A DNA stretch of 64,000 bases from Bacillus sp. X1(2014) (GCF_007678255.1 NZ_VEED01000004.1:298769-362768); one strand, 5' to 3'. Shown: positions 1 to 8,015, numbered from the stretch's first letter. Made by a program: numbers and translations. Notes: generated by a model not told the origin, from the letters alone.

Positions 1-321
1 TGTATAAGGATCTGCTAACGGATTTCTAAGCAGTCCTTGAAAGGCTGCCCCTGCAATAGCAAGGGAAGCCCCGACAAGACCTGATAAGATCACTCTAGGT
101 AAACGAATATTTAGGACAATACTCGAATACATGGGGTCGATTGTTTCCAATGAGATAACCCCAAATAACTTAGCAGTGATAATCTTAATAAGGGTTAAGA
201 TTGGAACGGACACCGTTCCAATTGAAATACCTAATAAGATAGAAAGAACTAGGAAAATTCCCGCTATAATATAGGCAAGATACTTATTATTTAAAAACTT
301 CAGGATAGACAGCCTTCGCAA
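1..321 (-). CDS. FecCD/BtuC-family ABC permease, 5' part only (cut by window edge)
   Basis: This is the N-terminal part of an iron-siderophore/cobalamin type ABC importer permease, an integral membrane protein. The reading frame runs off position 1. It shows a first hydrophobic helix and then the family signature around [20 protein letters not shown] and [12 protein letters not shown] place the start at a TTG at 321, because AAGGAG lies 9 nt upstream. The gene therefore overlaps the 3' end of the binding-protein gene by about 35 nt, which indicates translational coupling. The upstream cobalamin riboswitch suggests the substrate is vitamin B12 or a related corrinoid. Family assignment is strong; substrate is inference from context. 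Confidence 0.85.
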   Translation of the reverse strand, partial: MRRLSILKFLNNKYLAYIIAGIFLVLSILLGISIGTVSVPILTLIKIITAKLFGVISLETIDPMYSSIVLNIRLPRVILSGLVGASLAIAGAAFQGLLRNPLADPYT

Positions 322-1252
322 GATCTTCTACTCCTTCAATAATCCTCGGGCCTGAGCGAGTAACGCGATCAGAATCCACATCAACTACTTGCTTATTTTT
401 TACAGCGTTGACTGTTTCCCAGCCTTTTCTGCTTAAAACTTGCTCCGTCGGATTTTTCACATAGTACCCGTATGTTGTAACGATAACATCAGGATTACGT
501 TTAATCATTGCCTCTTGGTCAATTTTAATCCAGCCTTCTTGATCATTTGCGATATTTTCTGCATTAATGATACTAATCATCTGATCCATAAACGTATTCT
601 TTCCTGGTGTATAAATTTCTGGTGCAGGTGAAACCTCAACAAATACCTTTTTCTTTTCTTTTATTCCCGCAGCCTTTGCTTTAATTTCGGCCAACTTAGC
701 CTTCATCCCTGTAATCATCTCATCTGCTTTCGCAGTTTCACCGGTGGCTTTCCCAATCATATCAATGGAATCATAAACTTGATCAATATTTTGGGCATCA
801 TTTACAACTAAAACTGCAATCCCAGCATCTTTTAGCTGCTGCAGTCCTGCTTCAGAATTGTGCGCTGAAGAGGCATGAGCTAACACTAAATCAGGCTTTA
901 AGGAAATAATTTTTTCTAAATTAATTTCTTGACCTCCGACTTTTTCCTTTTTTGTTGCAGCCTCCGGATAATTATCGAAATCAGACACGCCCACCACTTC
1001 TTTATCTAAACCTAATGCAAAAGCAATTTCAGTATTACTTGGGATAAGAGAAACGATCTTTTCGGGTTTCTTTTCGATAATAACTTTGGTTTGGGCTGCA
1101 TCTGTAATCGTAAGGGGATATGTAATCTCCGCCGTTTTCTTCTCAACGCTGGATTTATTTTCTTCGTTAACCTGGTCTTTCTTTTCAGCACAACCCGCTA
1201 ACACTCCTATTGTCAATAATACTACTAACAGCAATGAATACAATTTTTTCAT
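287..1252 (-). CDS. btuF: Cobalamin (BtuF-like) ABC transporter substrate-binding lipoprotein
   Basis: A 321-residue extracellular solute-binding lipoprotein of the helical-backbone class (Peripla_BP_2). The N-terminus [21 protein letters not shown] is a lipoprotein signal with lipobox LAGC. A charged linker follows, then the two-lobed domain, including [18 protein letters not shown] and the family segment KPDLVLAH. A longer upstream reading frame exists, but the ATG at 1252 has a GGAGAA site and directly precedes the signal peptide. It is the first gene after the cobalamin riboswitch, and the permease follows with overlap. It probably captures B12 and passes it to the FecCD permease. Substrate rests on the riboswitch; a siderophore is the less likely alternative. 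Confidence 0.86.
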   Translation of the reverse strand: MKKLYSLLLVVLLTIGVLAGCAEKKDQVNEENKSSVEKKTAEITYPLTITDAAQTKVIIEKKPEKIVSLIPSNTEIAFALGLDKEVVGVSDFDNYPEAATKKEKVGGQEINLEKIISLKPDLVLAHASSAHNSEAGLQQLKDAGIAVLVVNDAQNIDQVYDSIDMIGKATGETAKADEMITGMKAKLAEIKAKAAGIKEKKKVFVEVSPAPEIYTPGKNTFMDQMISIINAENIANDQEGWIKIDQEAMIKRNPDVIVTTYGYYVKNPTEQVLSRKGWETVNAVKNKQVVDVDSDRVTRSGPRIIEGVEDLAKAVYPEVFK

Positions 1253-1334
1253 TTTTCTCCCTGCTTTCTGTGGTATATCTTGTATGTAACAAAAAATAAA
1301 TCTTTCTTGTGCCAAACAAATTGGCGTAGATAAC

Positions 1335-1370
1335 AACAAAAAACATCTCCACGTTTTGATGGAGATGTTG
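1335..1370 (-). terminator. Rho-independent terminator in the cobalamin leader
   Basis: On the minus strand, CAACATCTCC and GGAGATGTT form a 9-10 bp stem followed by TTTTTTGTTG. It lies between the cobalamin aptamer and btuF. It is the likely expression platform: B12 binding would favour this terminator and shut off uptake. Confidence 0.72.
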
Positions 1371-1454
1371 GTATGAATAGATTCTATTACTAGCAAAAGT
1401 AAAAGGAGTCTAGCCTTCAACACCTTCCTATCCTCGTAGGTTACTTGGCGCACA

Positions 1455-1590
1455 AGAATTAGGCAGGTTTCCTGGCTCATGATCAACGCTTCCTATGCCT
1501 TCCCATCGTAATTGACAGTGACATAATATAGGTTGCTCCCATTTACAGTGGCGGGACCGCGTTGGCTTCTACCAACTTCCCTTTTAAGCT
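1455..1590 (-). ncRNA. Cobalamin riboswitch (B12 aptamer)
   Basis: Read on the minus strand, the leader contains the conserved core GCGGTCCCGCCACTGTAA at about 1545-1562 and the B12-box segment GAGCCAGGAAACCTGCC at about 1463-1479. An AAAAGGGAA start lies near 1583. These match the cobalamin riboswitch family (RF00174) in order and spacing. It lies upstream of btuF and the permease, and a terminator hairpin follows. Confidence 0.92.
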
Positions 1591-1692
1591 TAAAATCTCG
1601 AATAAGATTTTAGCACCTAATTTTAAAAATATTTTTTGTTACGTTAATTATAGAAAAAGTGGAATGATTTGTATATGTTTTTTTACAATAAT

Positions 1693-2163
1693 TTATGCTT
1701 CAATACTTCTGCATAAATTTGCCATTTCAATCGCAGCCGTTGCTGCATCCCAACCTTTATTACCCGCCTTTGTTCCGGCACGCTCAATGGCTTGTTCGAT
1801 TGAATCTGTTGTTAACACTCCAAAAATAACCGGAATGCCACTTTTTAAATTAATCGCAGAAACACCTTTTGCTACTTCATTACAAACAAAGTCAAAATGT
1901 GGAGTTGAACCGCGAATAACTGTTCCTAACGTAATTACCGCATCATATTTATTGCTATTGGCCATTTTTTGGGCGATTAATGAAATCTCAAATGCCCCGG
2001 GAACCCACGCAAGGTCCACGTCTGATTCGCTAACGCCATGTCTTTTAAGTGCATCCTGTGCACCGCTTAATAATTTACTGGTAATAAATTCATTAAAACG
2101 TCCAACAACAATTCCAATTTTTAAACCAGAGCCAACTAAATTTCCTTCAAAAATATTTCCCAT
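1693..2163 (-). CDS. ribH: 6,7-dimethyl-8-ribityllumazine synthase
   Basis: Lumazine synthase condenses 5-amino-6-ribitylamino-uracil with 3,4-dihydroxy-2-butanone 4-phosphate in the penultimate step of riboflavin synthesis. The 156-residue length is normal. Visible signatures are [52 protein letters not shown] and the C-terminal segment [20 protein letters not shown]. The active-site histidine is the H of TPHFDFV. It is the last gene of the minus-strand rib operon, 45 nt after ribB, and ends before the B12 leader. In bacilli the product forms a capsid that encloses riboflavin synthase, whose gene lies in this operon. Confidence 0.96.
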   Translation of the reverse strand: MGNIFEGNLVGSGLKIGIVVGRFNEFITSKLLSGAQDALKRHGVSESDVDLAWVPGAFEISLIAQKMANSNKYDAVITLGTVIRGSTPHFDFVCNEVAKGVSAINLKSGIPVIFGVLTTDSIEQAIERAGTKAGNKGWDAATAAIEMANLCRSIEA

Positions 2164-2208
2164 GTATATACCTCCATCAATTGTTTTGTGTATTAGCGAT
2201 TTTTTTAG

Positions 2209-2835
2209 TTAAACTTCCCGCTTAACCATGTTTTCTTTTTTTATTCGGTATTCAACTAAATCCTTAATCGTAATCATTTTAAGATTCATTTTCTCAGCAA
2301 TTTTGAAAAGATCGGGAACGCGGGCCATCGTTCCGTCTTCATTCATAATTTCACAAATAACCCCAGCAGGCTTAGCACCGCATAATTTGGCAAGATCCAC
2401 CGCTGCTTCTGTATGTCCATTTCTCTTCAGAACTCCACCTTGTTTAGCAATGAGTGGAAAAATATGCCCTGGTCTTAAGAAATCAGCGGCTTCTGATTCT
2501 GGGTCAACCATACTCAAAACGGTTGCGGATCTTTCAAATGCAGAAATGCCAGTGGTAGAGAATTTATGATCAATACTGACAGTAAAAGCAGTTCGTTTCG
2601 GATCTGTGTTATTGGTAACCATTGGATGTAAGTCAAGCTTCTTGGCTAAATCCTCATCAATTGGCACACAGATTAGACCTCGTCCGTGAGTGGCCATGAG
2701 ATTTATGACCTCGGGTGTTGCTTTTTCAGCTAGGGAAATAAAGTCCCCTTCATTTTCCCTATCCTCATCATCACAGACAATGACTACCTTACCTTCCTTT
2801 AAATCCGATAGTGCTTCATCAATTGAATTAAACAC
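2209..2835 (-). CDS. ribB: 3,4-dihydroxy-2-butanone 4-phosphate synthase, without the GTP cyclohydrolase II domain
   Basis: It converts ribulose 5-phosphate into the four-carbon unit used by lumazine synthase. The product is 208 residues from a GTG start at 2835 (AAAGGAG 8 nt upstream). The longer TTG start would lie inside the ribosome binding site. Motifs include [20 protein letters not shown] (metal-binding [10 protein letters not shown]), [31 protein letters not shown] and [12 protein letters not shown]. In the usual Bacillus bifunctional RibBA, a GTP cyclohydrolase II domain of about 190 residues continues after the LVxREV linker. Here the protein stops at MVKREV, exactly at that junction, and only 45 nt separate it from ribH. 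The C-terminal domain is cleanly missing. Confidence 0.94.
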   Translation of the reverse strand: MFNSIDEALSDLKEGKVVIVCDDEDRENEGDFISLAEKATPEVINLMATHGRGLICVPIDEDLAKKLDLHPMVTNNTDPKRTAFTVSIDHKFSTTGISAFERSATVLSMVDPESEAADFLRPGHIFPLIAKQGGVLKRNGHTEAAVDLAKLCGAKPAGVICEIMNEDGTMARVPDLFKIAEKMNLKMITIKDLVEYRIKKENMVKREV

Positions 2836-2874
2836 GGGTATCTCTCCTTTCAATCATGATGTAACGAACATAGT

Positions 2875-3534
2875 TTAAAAAAATCCATTCTCTTCTAAAA
2901 AATTAGCGGTTATCCCTTTGCTGCTTTTTTGCGGCGGTTGATTAGAAAAATTACTAATAAAATGACCAACATATTTTCCTATCATATCGCATTCTAAGTT
3001 AACAATATCCCCTGAACCCTTTAGACCTAGAATCGATTCTGACAATGTGTGCGGGATAATGGATAATGTAAAACTATTCTCCGAAACGGCAAATACGGTT
3101 AAGCTTGTCCCATCAACCGCAATCGACCCTCTTAAGATTACATATTTCAATAATTCCTCTTCGGCTTCAATCTCATAGTAAATCGCATTTTCAAGTGATT
3201 GTTTACTTTTGATTACACCTGTTCCGTCAATATGTCCTGAAACGAAATGGCCGCCAAACCTTCCACCCGCTGCCATCGCCCGTTCAAGATTTACTTTTGA
3301 ACCCCGTTTTACCATGTTTAAGCTGCTGGCTCTGACAGTCTCCGGCATAACATCTACCGTAAACAGTTTCCCAGTAAAGGATGTAACCGTTAGACAAACC
3401 CCATTAACAGCAATACTGTCACCAAGATGGACATCGTTCAGTATTTTTTTTGCTTCAATGGTTAACACAAACGATTCGCCAGTCCGCTGGATGTTTGCAA
3501 CCACGCCAATTTCTTCAATAATTCCAGTAAACAT
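2875..3534 (-). CDS. ribE: Riboflavin synthase alpha subunit
   Basis: It dismutates two 6,7-dimethyl-8-ribityllumazine molecules into riboflavin, the last step of the pathway. The 219-residue protein has the two expected lumazine-binding repeats. The first begins MFTGIIEEIGVVANIQR and contains GDSIAVNGVCLTV. The second contains HFVSGHIDGTGVI and GSIAVDGTSLTVFAV. It is the first gene behind the FMN riboswitch, whereas in the standard Bacillus operon ribD comes first. A start about 20 residues beyond the next gene's upstream region leaves a short gap to ribB. Function is secure; the missing ribD is the oddity. Confidence 0.95.
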   Translation of the reverse strand: MFTGIIEEIGVVANIQRTGESFVLTIEAKKILNDVHLGDSIAVNGVCLTVTSFTGKLFTVDVMPETVRASSLNMVKRGSKVNLERAMAAGGRFGGHFVSGHIDGTGVIKSKQSLENAIYYEIEAEEELLKYVILRGSIAVDGTSLTVFAVSENSFTLSIIPHTLSESILGLKGSGDIVNLECDMIGKYVGHFISNFSNQPPQKSSKGITANFLEENGFF

Positions 3535-3576
3535 ATTGTTCCTACTCCTTACTATGTTTCCCTTTAATTCTTACTC

Positions 3577-3618
3577 TAAAAAAAGAAGGACCCTGATAAC
3601 AATAAGTCATCAGGGTCC
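3577..3618 (-). terminator. Expression-platform terminator of the FMN riboswitch
   Basis: On the minus strand GGACCCTGAT (3609-3618) pairs with ATCAGGGTCC (3588-3597), a perfect 10-bp stem followed by TTCTTTTTTT. It sits between the FMN aptamer and ribE, as expected for FMN-dependent attenuation. Confidence 0.9.
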
Positions 3619-3685
3619 AGTAAAAAGGCAATAGAAAATAAAGGCTTAAAAATAGGTACACTTCACCCTACTATTAATCCTGTCT

Positions 3686-3832
3686 TTTCCTTCTCCCATC
3701 CAGACTTTAACTGTCGGCCCTGGAGTTTCACCAGATCCACCGCTTAACATAATAATGTTAACCGGGTCACGGACTAAGAAGCTTAGCTTCATCACCGCCG
3801 GTTAGGAATTTCACCTGACCCCGAAGGAAATT
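3686..3832 (-). ncRNA. FMN riboswitch (RFN element)
   Basis: Minus-strand sequence carries the RFN landmarks in order: CTTCGGGGTCAGGTGAAATT (3814-3830), CCTAACCGGCGGTGAT (3793-3808), AGTCCGTGACCCGGTT, GGTGGATCTGGTGAAACTCC and GGGCCGACAGTTAAAGTCTG. It closes with GATGGGAGAAGG near 3690-3701. A strong terminator lies between it and ribE. Riboflavin made in excess as FMN would switch off ribE-ribB-ribH. Confidence 0.96.
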
Positions 3833-3950
3833 ATTTGAATATATATTTATATGTTATGATATTTCATTCTAATAGTAAAGTAATCCGCTCTAATTAAGGA
3901 CAATATTAATATCCTAGGCTTATTTTACGATCTTAATATTCCCGACTTAG

Positions 3951-4421
3951 TTATTGTTTATAAGTCTTTACAGGCAAATAAATATCGAAATAAAGTTCAC
4001 CATTCTCATTTTGATGTTTATGCTCTTCTTTAAATACTTCCATACTTAATGCATTGTGATCCTGTTCGTAGCCATATTCTTCCATCCAAGAATAAATTTG
4101 TTTATATGTATTTTCCACTTCTTCAAGGCTTCCTCGATGTGTAGCAAAAACATAATTTTTACTTGGAATTGTAAAGCCAACCATACCTTCTGGAATTTCC
4201 TCGATTTTTTCTACTGGTGTTGTCACATAATAGGTAATTTCGGTTTCTCTGCTATGAAAAGGTGCGATTAAAACAGGTTCATTCGTTTGATAAGATACTT
4301 CTTCTAGTCTATTTACCATCTTTTTAAAAAGAGTTGGGAGTGTACTAATTTGTGAATAAGTTCCGTTCCATGAAATCCCAACAACCTTCATTTCTTCTTT
4401 TTCTATTACTTGGATACTCAT
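3951..4421 (-). CDS. GyrI-like / effector-binding domain protein
   Basis: A 156-residue stand-alone small-molecule-binding domain resembling the effector half of AraC-type regulators and GyrI (BmrR-like fold). It starts MSIQVIEKEEMKVVGISWNG and contains the characteristic segments PVEKIEEIPEGMVGFTIPSK and ATHRGSLEEVENTYKQIYSW, followed by DIYLPVKT at the C-terminus. There is no DNA-binding or signal sequence. GGGGGATTAGC precedes the ATG. It is monocistronic between the FMN leader and a divergent small gene. The ligand is unknown. The domain assignment is by recognised motif pattern only. Confidence 0.75.
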   Translation of the reverse strand: MSIQVIEKEEMKVVGISWNGTYSQISTLPTLFKKMVNRLEEVSYQTNEPVLIAPFHSRETEITYYVTTPVEKIEEIPEGMVGFTIPSKNYVFATHRGSLEEVENTYKQIYSWMEEYGYEQDHNALSMEVFKEEHKHQNENGELYFDIYLPVKTYKQ

Positions 4422-4642
4422 GCTAATCCCCCTTTTTGAATTATCATATTAATATAATTCTCACCCCACTGTTAAAATCCTGCAAAAATAATTCGACTAA
4501 ATCATTCAAAAAAGCCCCTCATGTAATTGAACGGCCTTTTACAATCGCCAAATTAACTATCTTTTTAAATTATGAGGTAAATTTTATTATTTGGATGAAA
4601 ATAGCTTATAATGGACTTAACACATTAATAGGAGGATTTTTT

Positions 4643-4846
4643 ATGAGTAATGAAAATCAAACCAATCCACAGGAAGAACCGAAGAAAAAGATAAGTTTGC
4701 AAGAAGCGATGAAACAACAACTGCAAAATAAGAAGAATAAATCTGCCGGAGGAACTTCAAGTTCAAACAACTCGATGGCAACTAAAAAGCTGCAAAGCCA
4801 GCAGACGAAAAAAGTAAGTAATTCTCGGAGAAAAATGGGTGTCTAA
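4643..4846 (+). CDS. Small, charged, low-complexity protein upstream of ywbE
   Basis: The 67-residue product starts at an ATG 8 nt after GGAGGA. It is rich in K, Q, S and N, has no predicted membrane segment or cysteine, and is probably disordered. The middle part, ISLQEAMKQQLQNKKNK, could form a short helix, and the C-terminus is basic (SNSRRKMGV). Its stop codon overlaps the GTG start of the next gene by 8 nt, so the two are translationally coupled. I do not recognise a function. Coupling to ywbE is the only functional hint. Confidence 0.68.
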   Translation: MSNENQTNPQEEPKKKISLQEAMKQQLQNKKNKSAGGTSSSNNSMATKKLQSQQTKKVSNSRRKMGV

Positions 4847-5036
4847 CGGGCAAAATCGAGTAGATATTTCCCCGGGTGCACTCGTCAAAATTGTCCTAAA
4901 AGCGGATCAACGAAGTGGGAAACTAACAGAGGGGACCGTCAAGGATATATTAACCAAGTCCAACTTTCATCCTCATGGCATAAAAGTCAGGCTTACTGAC
5001 GGACAAGTTGGAAGAGTTAAAGAAATAAATAATTAG
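4839..5036 (+). CDS. ywbE: YwbE family protein (DUF2196)
   Basis: A 65-residue protein of the YwbE family, function unknown. It has the family pattern GQNRVDISPGALVKIVLKAD, QRSGKLTEGTVKDILTKS and HPHGIKVRLTDGQVGRVKEI, which resembles a small beta-barrel. The GTG start at 4839 lies inside the end of the preceding gene with GGAGAA just upstream. A strong terminator follows 15 nt after the stop. Family identity is good; the role is not known. Confidence 0.88.
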   Translation: MSNGQNRVDISPGALVKIVLKADQRSGKLTEGTVKDILTKSNFHPHGIKVRLTDGQVGRVKEINN

Positions 5037-5049
5037 TTTAGAAAGTTAA

Positions 5050-5085
5050 ACCCCCTTTGCGTATTATTGCAAAGGGGGATTTTCT
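5050..5085 (+). terminator. Terminator after ywbE
   Basis: CCCCCTTTGC and GCAAAGGGGG (5051-5078) form a 10-bp stem, followed by ATTTTCT. Confidence 0.85.
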
Positions 5086-5120
5086 AGTGTATTTCTTTTA
5101 CCGTGCAGATTCTTTTAAGT

Positions 5121-5560
5121 CATGGTAAATGGAGTTACCTTACATTTACCGGGTGGACGTTTTTTCCTCTTCACGGTAAATGGAGTGCACTTTCATTTAC
5201 CGGGTGGACAGTTTTTTCCTCTTCACGGTAAATGGAGCGACCTTTCATTTACCAGGGGGACGGTTTTTTCCTCTTCATGGTAAATGGAGCACTCTTTCAT
5301 TTACCGGGTGGGCAGGTTTTTCCTCTTCATGATAAATGGAGCGACCTTTCATTTACCGGGTGGACGGTTTTTTCCTCTTCATGGTAAATGGAGCGACCTT
5401 TCATTTACCGGGTGGACGGTTTTTTCCTCTTCATGGTAAATGGAGCGACCTTTCATTTACCAGGGGGACGGTTTTTTCCTCTTCACGGTAAATGGAGTGC
5501 CCTTTCATTTACCGTGAAGATTATATTCTCTTCTTAACGGTAAATGGAGCACATCGCAAT
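5121..5560. repeat. 52-bp tandem repeat array, nine units
   Basis: Units begin with GGTAAATGGAG at 5124, 5175, 5227, 5279, 5331 (one base changed), 5383, 5435, 5487 and 5539. The period is 52 bp, with 51 bp for the first unit. Complete units carry an inner inverted repeat GGTAAATG...CATTTACC followed by a pyrimidine run TTTTTTCCTCTTCA. Units 5383 and 5435 are near-identical, so recent expansion is likely. The region has no gene and fills most of the gap between ywbE and the cold-shock gene. Confidence 0.95.
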
Positions 5561-5569
5561 ATTATAAAA

Positions 5570-5598
5570 AAAACAGACCCAAAGACTGGGTCTGTTTA
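5570..5598 (-). terminator. Terminator of the cold-shock gene
   Basis: On the minus strand AAACAGACCCA pairs with TGGGTCTGTTT and a T-run follows. It sits just after the csp stop codon. Confidence 0.85.
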
Positions 5599-5609
5599 TC
5601 GGCGGGTCA

Positions 5610-5810
5610 TTATGATTTACGGACGTTTACTGCTTGTGGTCCACGTTGGCCACTTTCAATTTCAAACGTAACCTCTTGACCTTCGTCTAATGTTTTGTAT
5701 CCTTCGCCTTGAATAGCAGAAAAGTGAACAAATACATCTTCTCCACCTTCACGCTCAATGAATCCAAAACCTTTTTCACTGTTAAACCATTTTACTTTAC
5801 CTGATTCCAT
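5610..5810 (-). CDS. Cold-shock protein (CspB/CspC/CspD family)
   Basis: A 66-residue single cold-shock domain that binds single-stranded nucleic acid as an RNA chaperone in the cytoplasm. RNP1 is seen as KGFGFIE and RNP2 as VFVHFSAI, and the C-terminus carries [10 protein letters not shown]. The ATG at 5810 follows TAGGAGG; the longer frame upstream is not used. A long AT-rich leader precedes it, as is usual for csp genes, and a strong terminator follows. Which of the three Bacillus paralogues it corresponds to cannot be settled by eye. Confidence 0.95.
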   Translation of the reverse strand: MESGKVKWFNSEKGFGFIEREGGEDVFVHFSAIQGEGYKTLDEGQEVTFEIESGQRGPQAVNVRKS

Positions 5811-5936
5811 TCTTTGTAGCCTCCTAGCATGTAACAATTACATGTAAATTGCAAATTGATTGCATAATTATTTTTACCCATTTCATTTTTTCCTATACCA
5901 TGAGAATTTCAAAATTTTACTGGAAATGAACAATGT

Positions 5937-6686
5937 TTATAAAACCCATTTGTAGATTGCTTTTGCGACTCCGTCTTCCTCATTTGTGGAGGTCACCCAA
6001 TCTGCAGACTCTTTAACAAGTTCTTGAGCATTTCCCATCGCAACTCCCAGGCCGGCTGCCTTAATCATCGCCAAATCATTCAGACTATCACCAACCGCCA
6101 TTACATTTTTCATATCCAATCCGAGCCTGTTACAAACAATCTCAAGACCCTTCGCTTTATTAATGCCGGCCGAATTCACTTCGATATTTTTCAACGTGGA
6201 ATTACTAAGTTCAAATTCACCCTTTGCCTGTAATTCTTTCATGATTATCTCTCTTGTATCGTCATCATCGATATTAAAGCCAAATTTCATCCATTCTAAG
6301 GTATGTAAGTCCTCTGGCATTTCATTATGCCAATTACGTTCCGTGCTAATCGCCCAAAACTTAGTGTTATGCTGCTGCGATAACCTCCACATCCACTCAA
6401 CAAGCTCGGACTTTACCAAGTTCCTCTCTACTAATTCACGTTGATTATCCCATATTTCGCTCCCATTAACGGTGACCAAATAAGAATCTAGTTCCAATGA
6501 GTCAGCATGCTCACGGCTTGTCAAAAGCGAACGGCCTGTACTTAGAACCACATATATTCCTTTGTCCTTAGCGTCTTTGATGGCTTGGCGATTCGCATCC
6601 GAAACTTGTCCTTTATTATTTAATAGCGTACCGTCCATGTCGAGTGCAACTAGCTTGATTTCAATGTCATTTTTTAATTTATCCAT
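5937..6686 (-). CDS. Cof-type HAD-IIB family phosphatase
   Basis: A haloacid-dehalogenase-superfamily hydrolase of about 249 residues that dephosphorylates sugar phosphates or similar small substrates. Motif I is DMDGTLL, motif II lies in VVLSTGR, and motif III/IV are K (NKAKGLEIV) with MAVGDSLNDLAMIKAAGLGV AMGN. The central C2 cap region places it in the Cof group. The start is ambiguous: an ATG 12 nt further upstream lies too close to AGGGAG, so I prefer 6686, although its spacing is long. It stands alone on the minus strand. Substrate not predictable. Confidence 0.9.
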   Translation of the reverse strand: MDKLKNDIEIKLVALDMDGTLLNNKGQVSDANRQAIKDAKDKGIYVVLSTGRSLLTSREHADSLELDSYLVTVNGSEIWDNQRELVERNLVKSELVEWMWRLSQQHNTKFWAISTERNWHNEMPEDLHTLEWMKFGFNIDDDDTREIIMKELQAKGEFELSNSTLKNIEVNSAGINKAKGLEIVCNRLGLDMKNVMAVGDSLNDLAMIKAAGLGVAMGNAQELVKESADWVTSTNEEDGVAKAIYKWVL

Positions 6687-6834
6687 ATGTAAACACATAC
6701 TCCCTTCGACTTTTCCTATTATTAGATTAACATCATTTCTAAAAACTAATCAAACTCTCAAGTTTACATAACATCGGTATTATAAATAAAAAACACAAGG
6801 ACTCTGCGATTTTCCGTTGGATCCTTTATTAAGT

Positions 6835-6863
6835 AACATATAGGCACTCTATTGCATATAGTA
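6835..6863 (+). promoter_or_regulatory. Candidate sigma-K promoter of the spore trio
   Basis: AACA at 6835-6838 and CATATAGTA at 6855-6863 fit the mother-cell sigma-K pattern (AC-type -35, CATAnnnTA -10) with 16 nt between. It lies 33 nt before the first spore gene. Confidence 0.6.
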
Positions 6864-6895
6864 CCCATAAGCCAAGAATAGAAAGGTGTTTAAAG

Positions 6896-7165
6896 ATGTC
6901 ATCGGTTGTTATCAATTTATATTATCTAAAAATCAACAGTATTTCGGGTAATGGTTCCATAACTATAGGGGAAGCATCTCATAACAGCCCCACAGCCAAT
7001 AGTAAATTACAAGGAATTAATGCTTCATATGGAGATACATCACCAACTGAGGCAATGATGGAAAACCTGTTAAATGATCCAGATGTAAATGATCAAACCT
7101 CCATTGGAACTACTGATTCTACTAATATAAATACACCATTTCAACCTGTACCACCAATCTTATAA
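6896..7165 (+). CDS. GerPA/GerPF-family spore germination protein
   Basis: An 89-residue member of the spore germination GerPA/GerPF family (PF10676). These small coat or inner-coat proteins help germinants pass the coat. It shows the N-terminal beta-rich repeat INSISGNGSITIGEASHNSP and the acidic tail pattern DPDVNDQTSIGT. It is the first of three co-directional genes (gaps 17 and 12 nt) behind a sigma-K-like promoter, which fits mother-cell expression. It lacks the full six-gene gerPA-F context, so it is a dispersed paralogue rather than gerP itself. Confidence 0.75.
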   Translation: MSSVVINLYYLKINSISGNGSITIGEASHNSPTANSKLQGINASYGDTSPTEAMMENLLNDPDVNDQTSIGTTDSTNINTPFQPVPPIL

Positions 7166-7182
7166 TATAGGAGTTTTTTGAT

Positions 7183-7425
7183 ATGCCATTTCAAATCAAT
7201 ATTTTAAATTTCAAGATAAATGGAGCTGCCCAAAACGGGAATGTTGATATTGGTCCTACCGTGCATAACAGCCATACTGCTAATAGTAAATTTGTTGGAG
7301 CAAATTTCTCTTTAGGTGATTTTTCACCAGCTTCTTCTCTTATGAACTCGGGTAATATAGATACAGATGTTAGTGATCAGGATCAAATAGCTAACCCTTC
7401 AATGCCTATTGCCAATCAACTTTAA
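7183..7425 (+). CDS. GerPA/GerPF-family spore germination protein, second copy
   Basis: An 80-residue paralogue of the preceding gene. The same features line up: ILNFKINGAAQNGNVDIGPT, the HNSHTANSKF segment (HNSPTANSKL in the first protein), and a tail DTDVSDQDQIANP close to the GerPF ending DxDVxDQDQI. The two arose by tandem duplication and diverged strongly in the C-terminal half. TAGGAG precedes the ATG. A structural role in the spore coat or germinant access is inferred from family and operon. Confidence 0.78.
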   Translation: MPFQINILNFKINGAAQNGNVDIGPTVHNSHTANSKFVGANFSLGDFSPASSLMNSGNIDTDVSDQDQIANPSMPIANQL

Positions 7426-7437
7426 AGGAGCAGTAAT

Positions 7438-7845
7438 ATGGATATTGAAAAAATGAGAAAATGGCTAGAGATTACCAACCAATATAGAGAGAGCAATTTT
7501 TGGTCTAATGTACTCAAGCAAAAACAACCCGATGAATTTTTTAGAGAAGTATCGTTTAATCCAAAATTTGATCTATATCAAAATGATTATTATAACTTTA
7601 TTATTTTTGAAATACCTGGAGTAAATCAAGAAGATATTTCGCTTAGCTTAATTTCAAATACACAATTAAAAATTAATGGCAGTATAAAACCTGTGTTACC
7701 ATTTGAAATGGAAATGATGAGAGAGCGCGTATATGGTGATTTTGAACGAGTAATTGACCTTCCTGAACCAACACAGGCTCATTTAATACATTTACAAATT
7801 AATAATGGACTACTTCATTTATCATATCCTCGAAATAAGTGTTAA
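7438..7845 (+). CDS. Hsp20/alpha-crystallin-like spore protein (CotM/CotP/GerT-like)
   Basis: A 135-residue small heat-shock-type protein. The alpha-crystallin domain covers roughly residues 40-133, with FEIPGVNQEDISLSLI and the hallmark NNGLLHLSYP at the end. The N-terminal 40 residues are aromatic and polar with no known motif. Sporulating bacilli use this fold in coat proteins (CotM, CotP) and in the germination protein GerT. Third position behind two GerPF-like genes and a sigma-K-like promoter supports a coat role rather than heat shock. The ribosome binding site is AAAGGAG. Confidence 0.75.
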   Translation: MDIEKMRKWLEITNQYRESNFWSNVLKQKQPDEFFREVSFNPKFDLYQNDYYNFIIFEIPGVNQEDISLSLISNTQLKINGSIKPVLPFEMEMMRERVYGDFERVIDLPEPTQAHLIHLQINNGLLHLSYPRNKC

Positions 7846-7892
7846 TTATAGATATAAGAACTTTGGAGTCATTCTCTCCTCCAATATCATAA

Positions 7893-7942
7893 AGGTTTAG
7901 TGCAAAAAGATTTCCCTTCTATAATTGTAGAAGGGTAAACCT
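7893..7942 (+). other. Nested inverted repeat after the spore trio
   Basis: Outer arms AGGTTTA (7893) and TAAACCT (7936) enclose inner arms CCCTTCTA (7914) and TAGAAGGG (7928), with a 14-nt bulge on the 5' side. No T-run follows, so it is not a typical terminator. It may stabilise the 3' end of the spore transcript. Confidence 0.5.
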
Positions 7943-8015
7943 GCTTATCTGTCCCCCAAAAATTTTAATAATAAAAAAACGCCTGCCAATAACAAGCGCT
8001 TTTAATGTATTTCTA

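Noticed and set aside
287..1486. Extended 399-residue version of the BtuF-like protein
   Set aside because: The extra N-terminal part would be translated from the cobalamin riboswitch; the lipoprotein signal starts at 1252 behind a proper ribosome binding site.
1562..2212. Long plus-strand reading frame (about 216 codons) opposite ribH
   Set aside because: It mirrors the conserved ribH gene in antisense, has no ribosome binding site and no recognisable protein features.
5121..5560. CRISPR-like array
   Set aside because: The 52-bp units are contiguous and similar along their full length, so there are no unique spacers, and no cas genes lie nearby.
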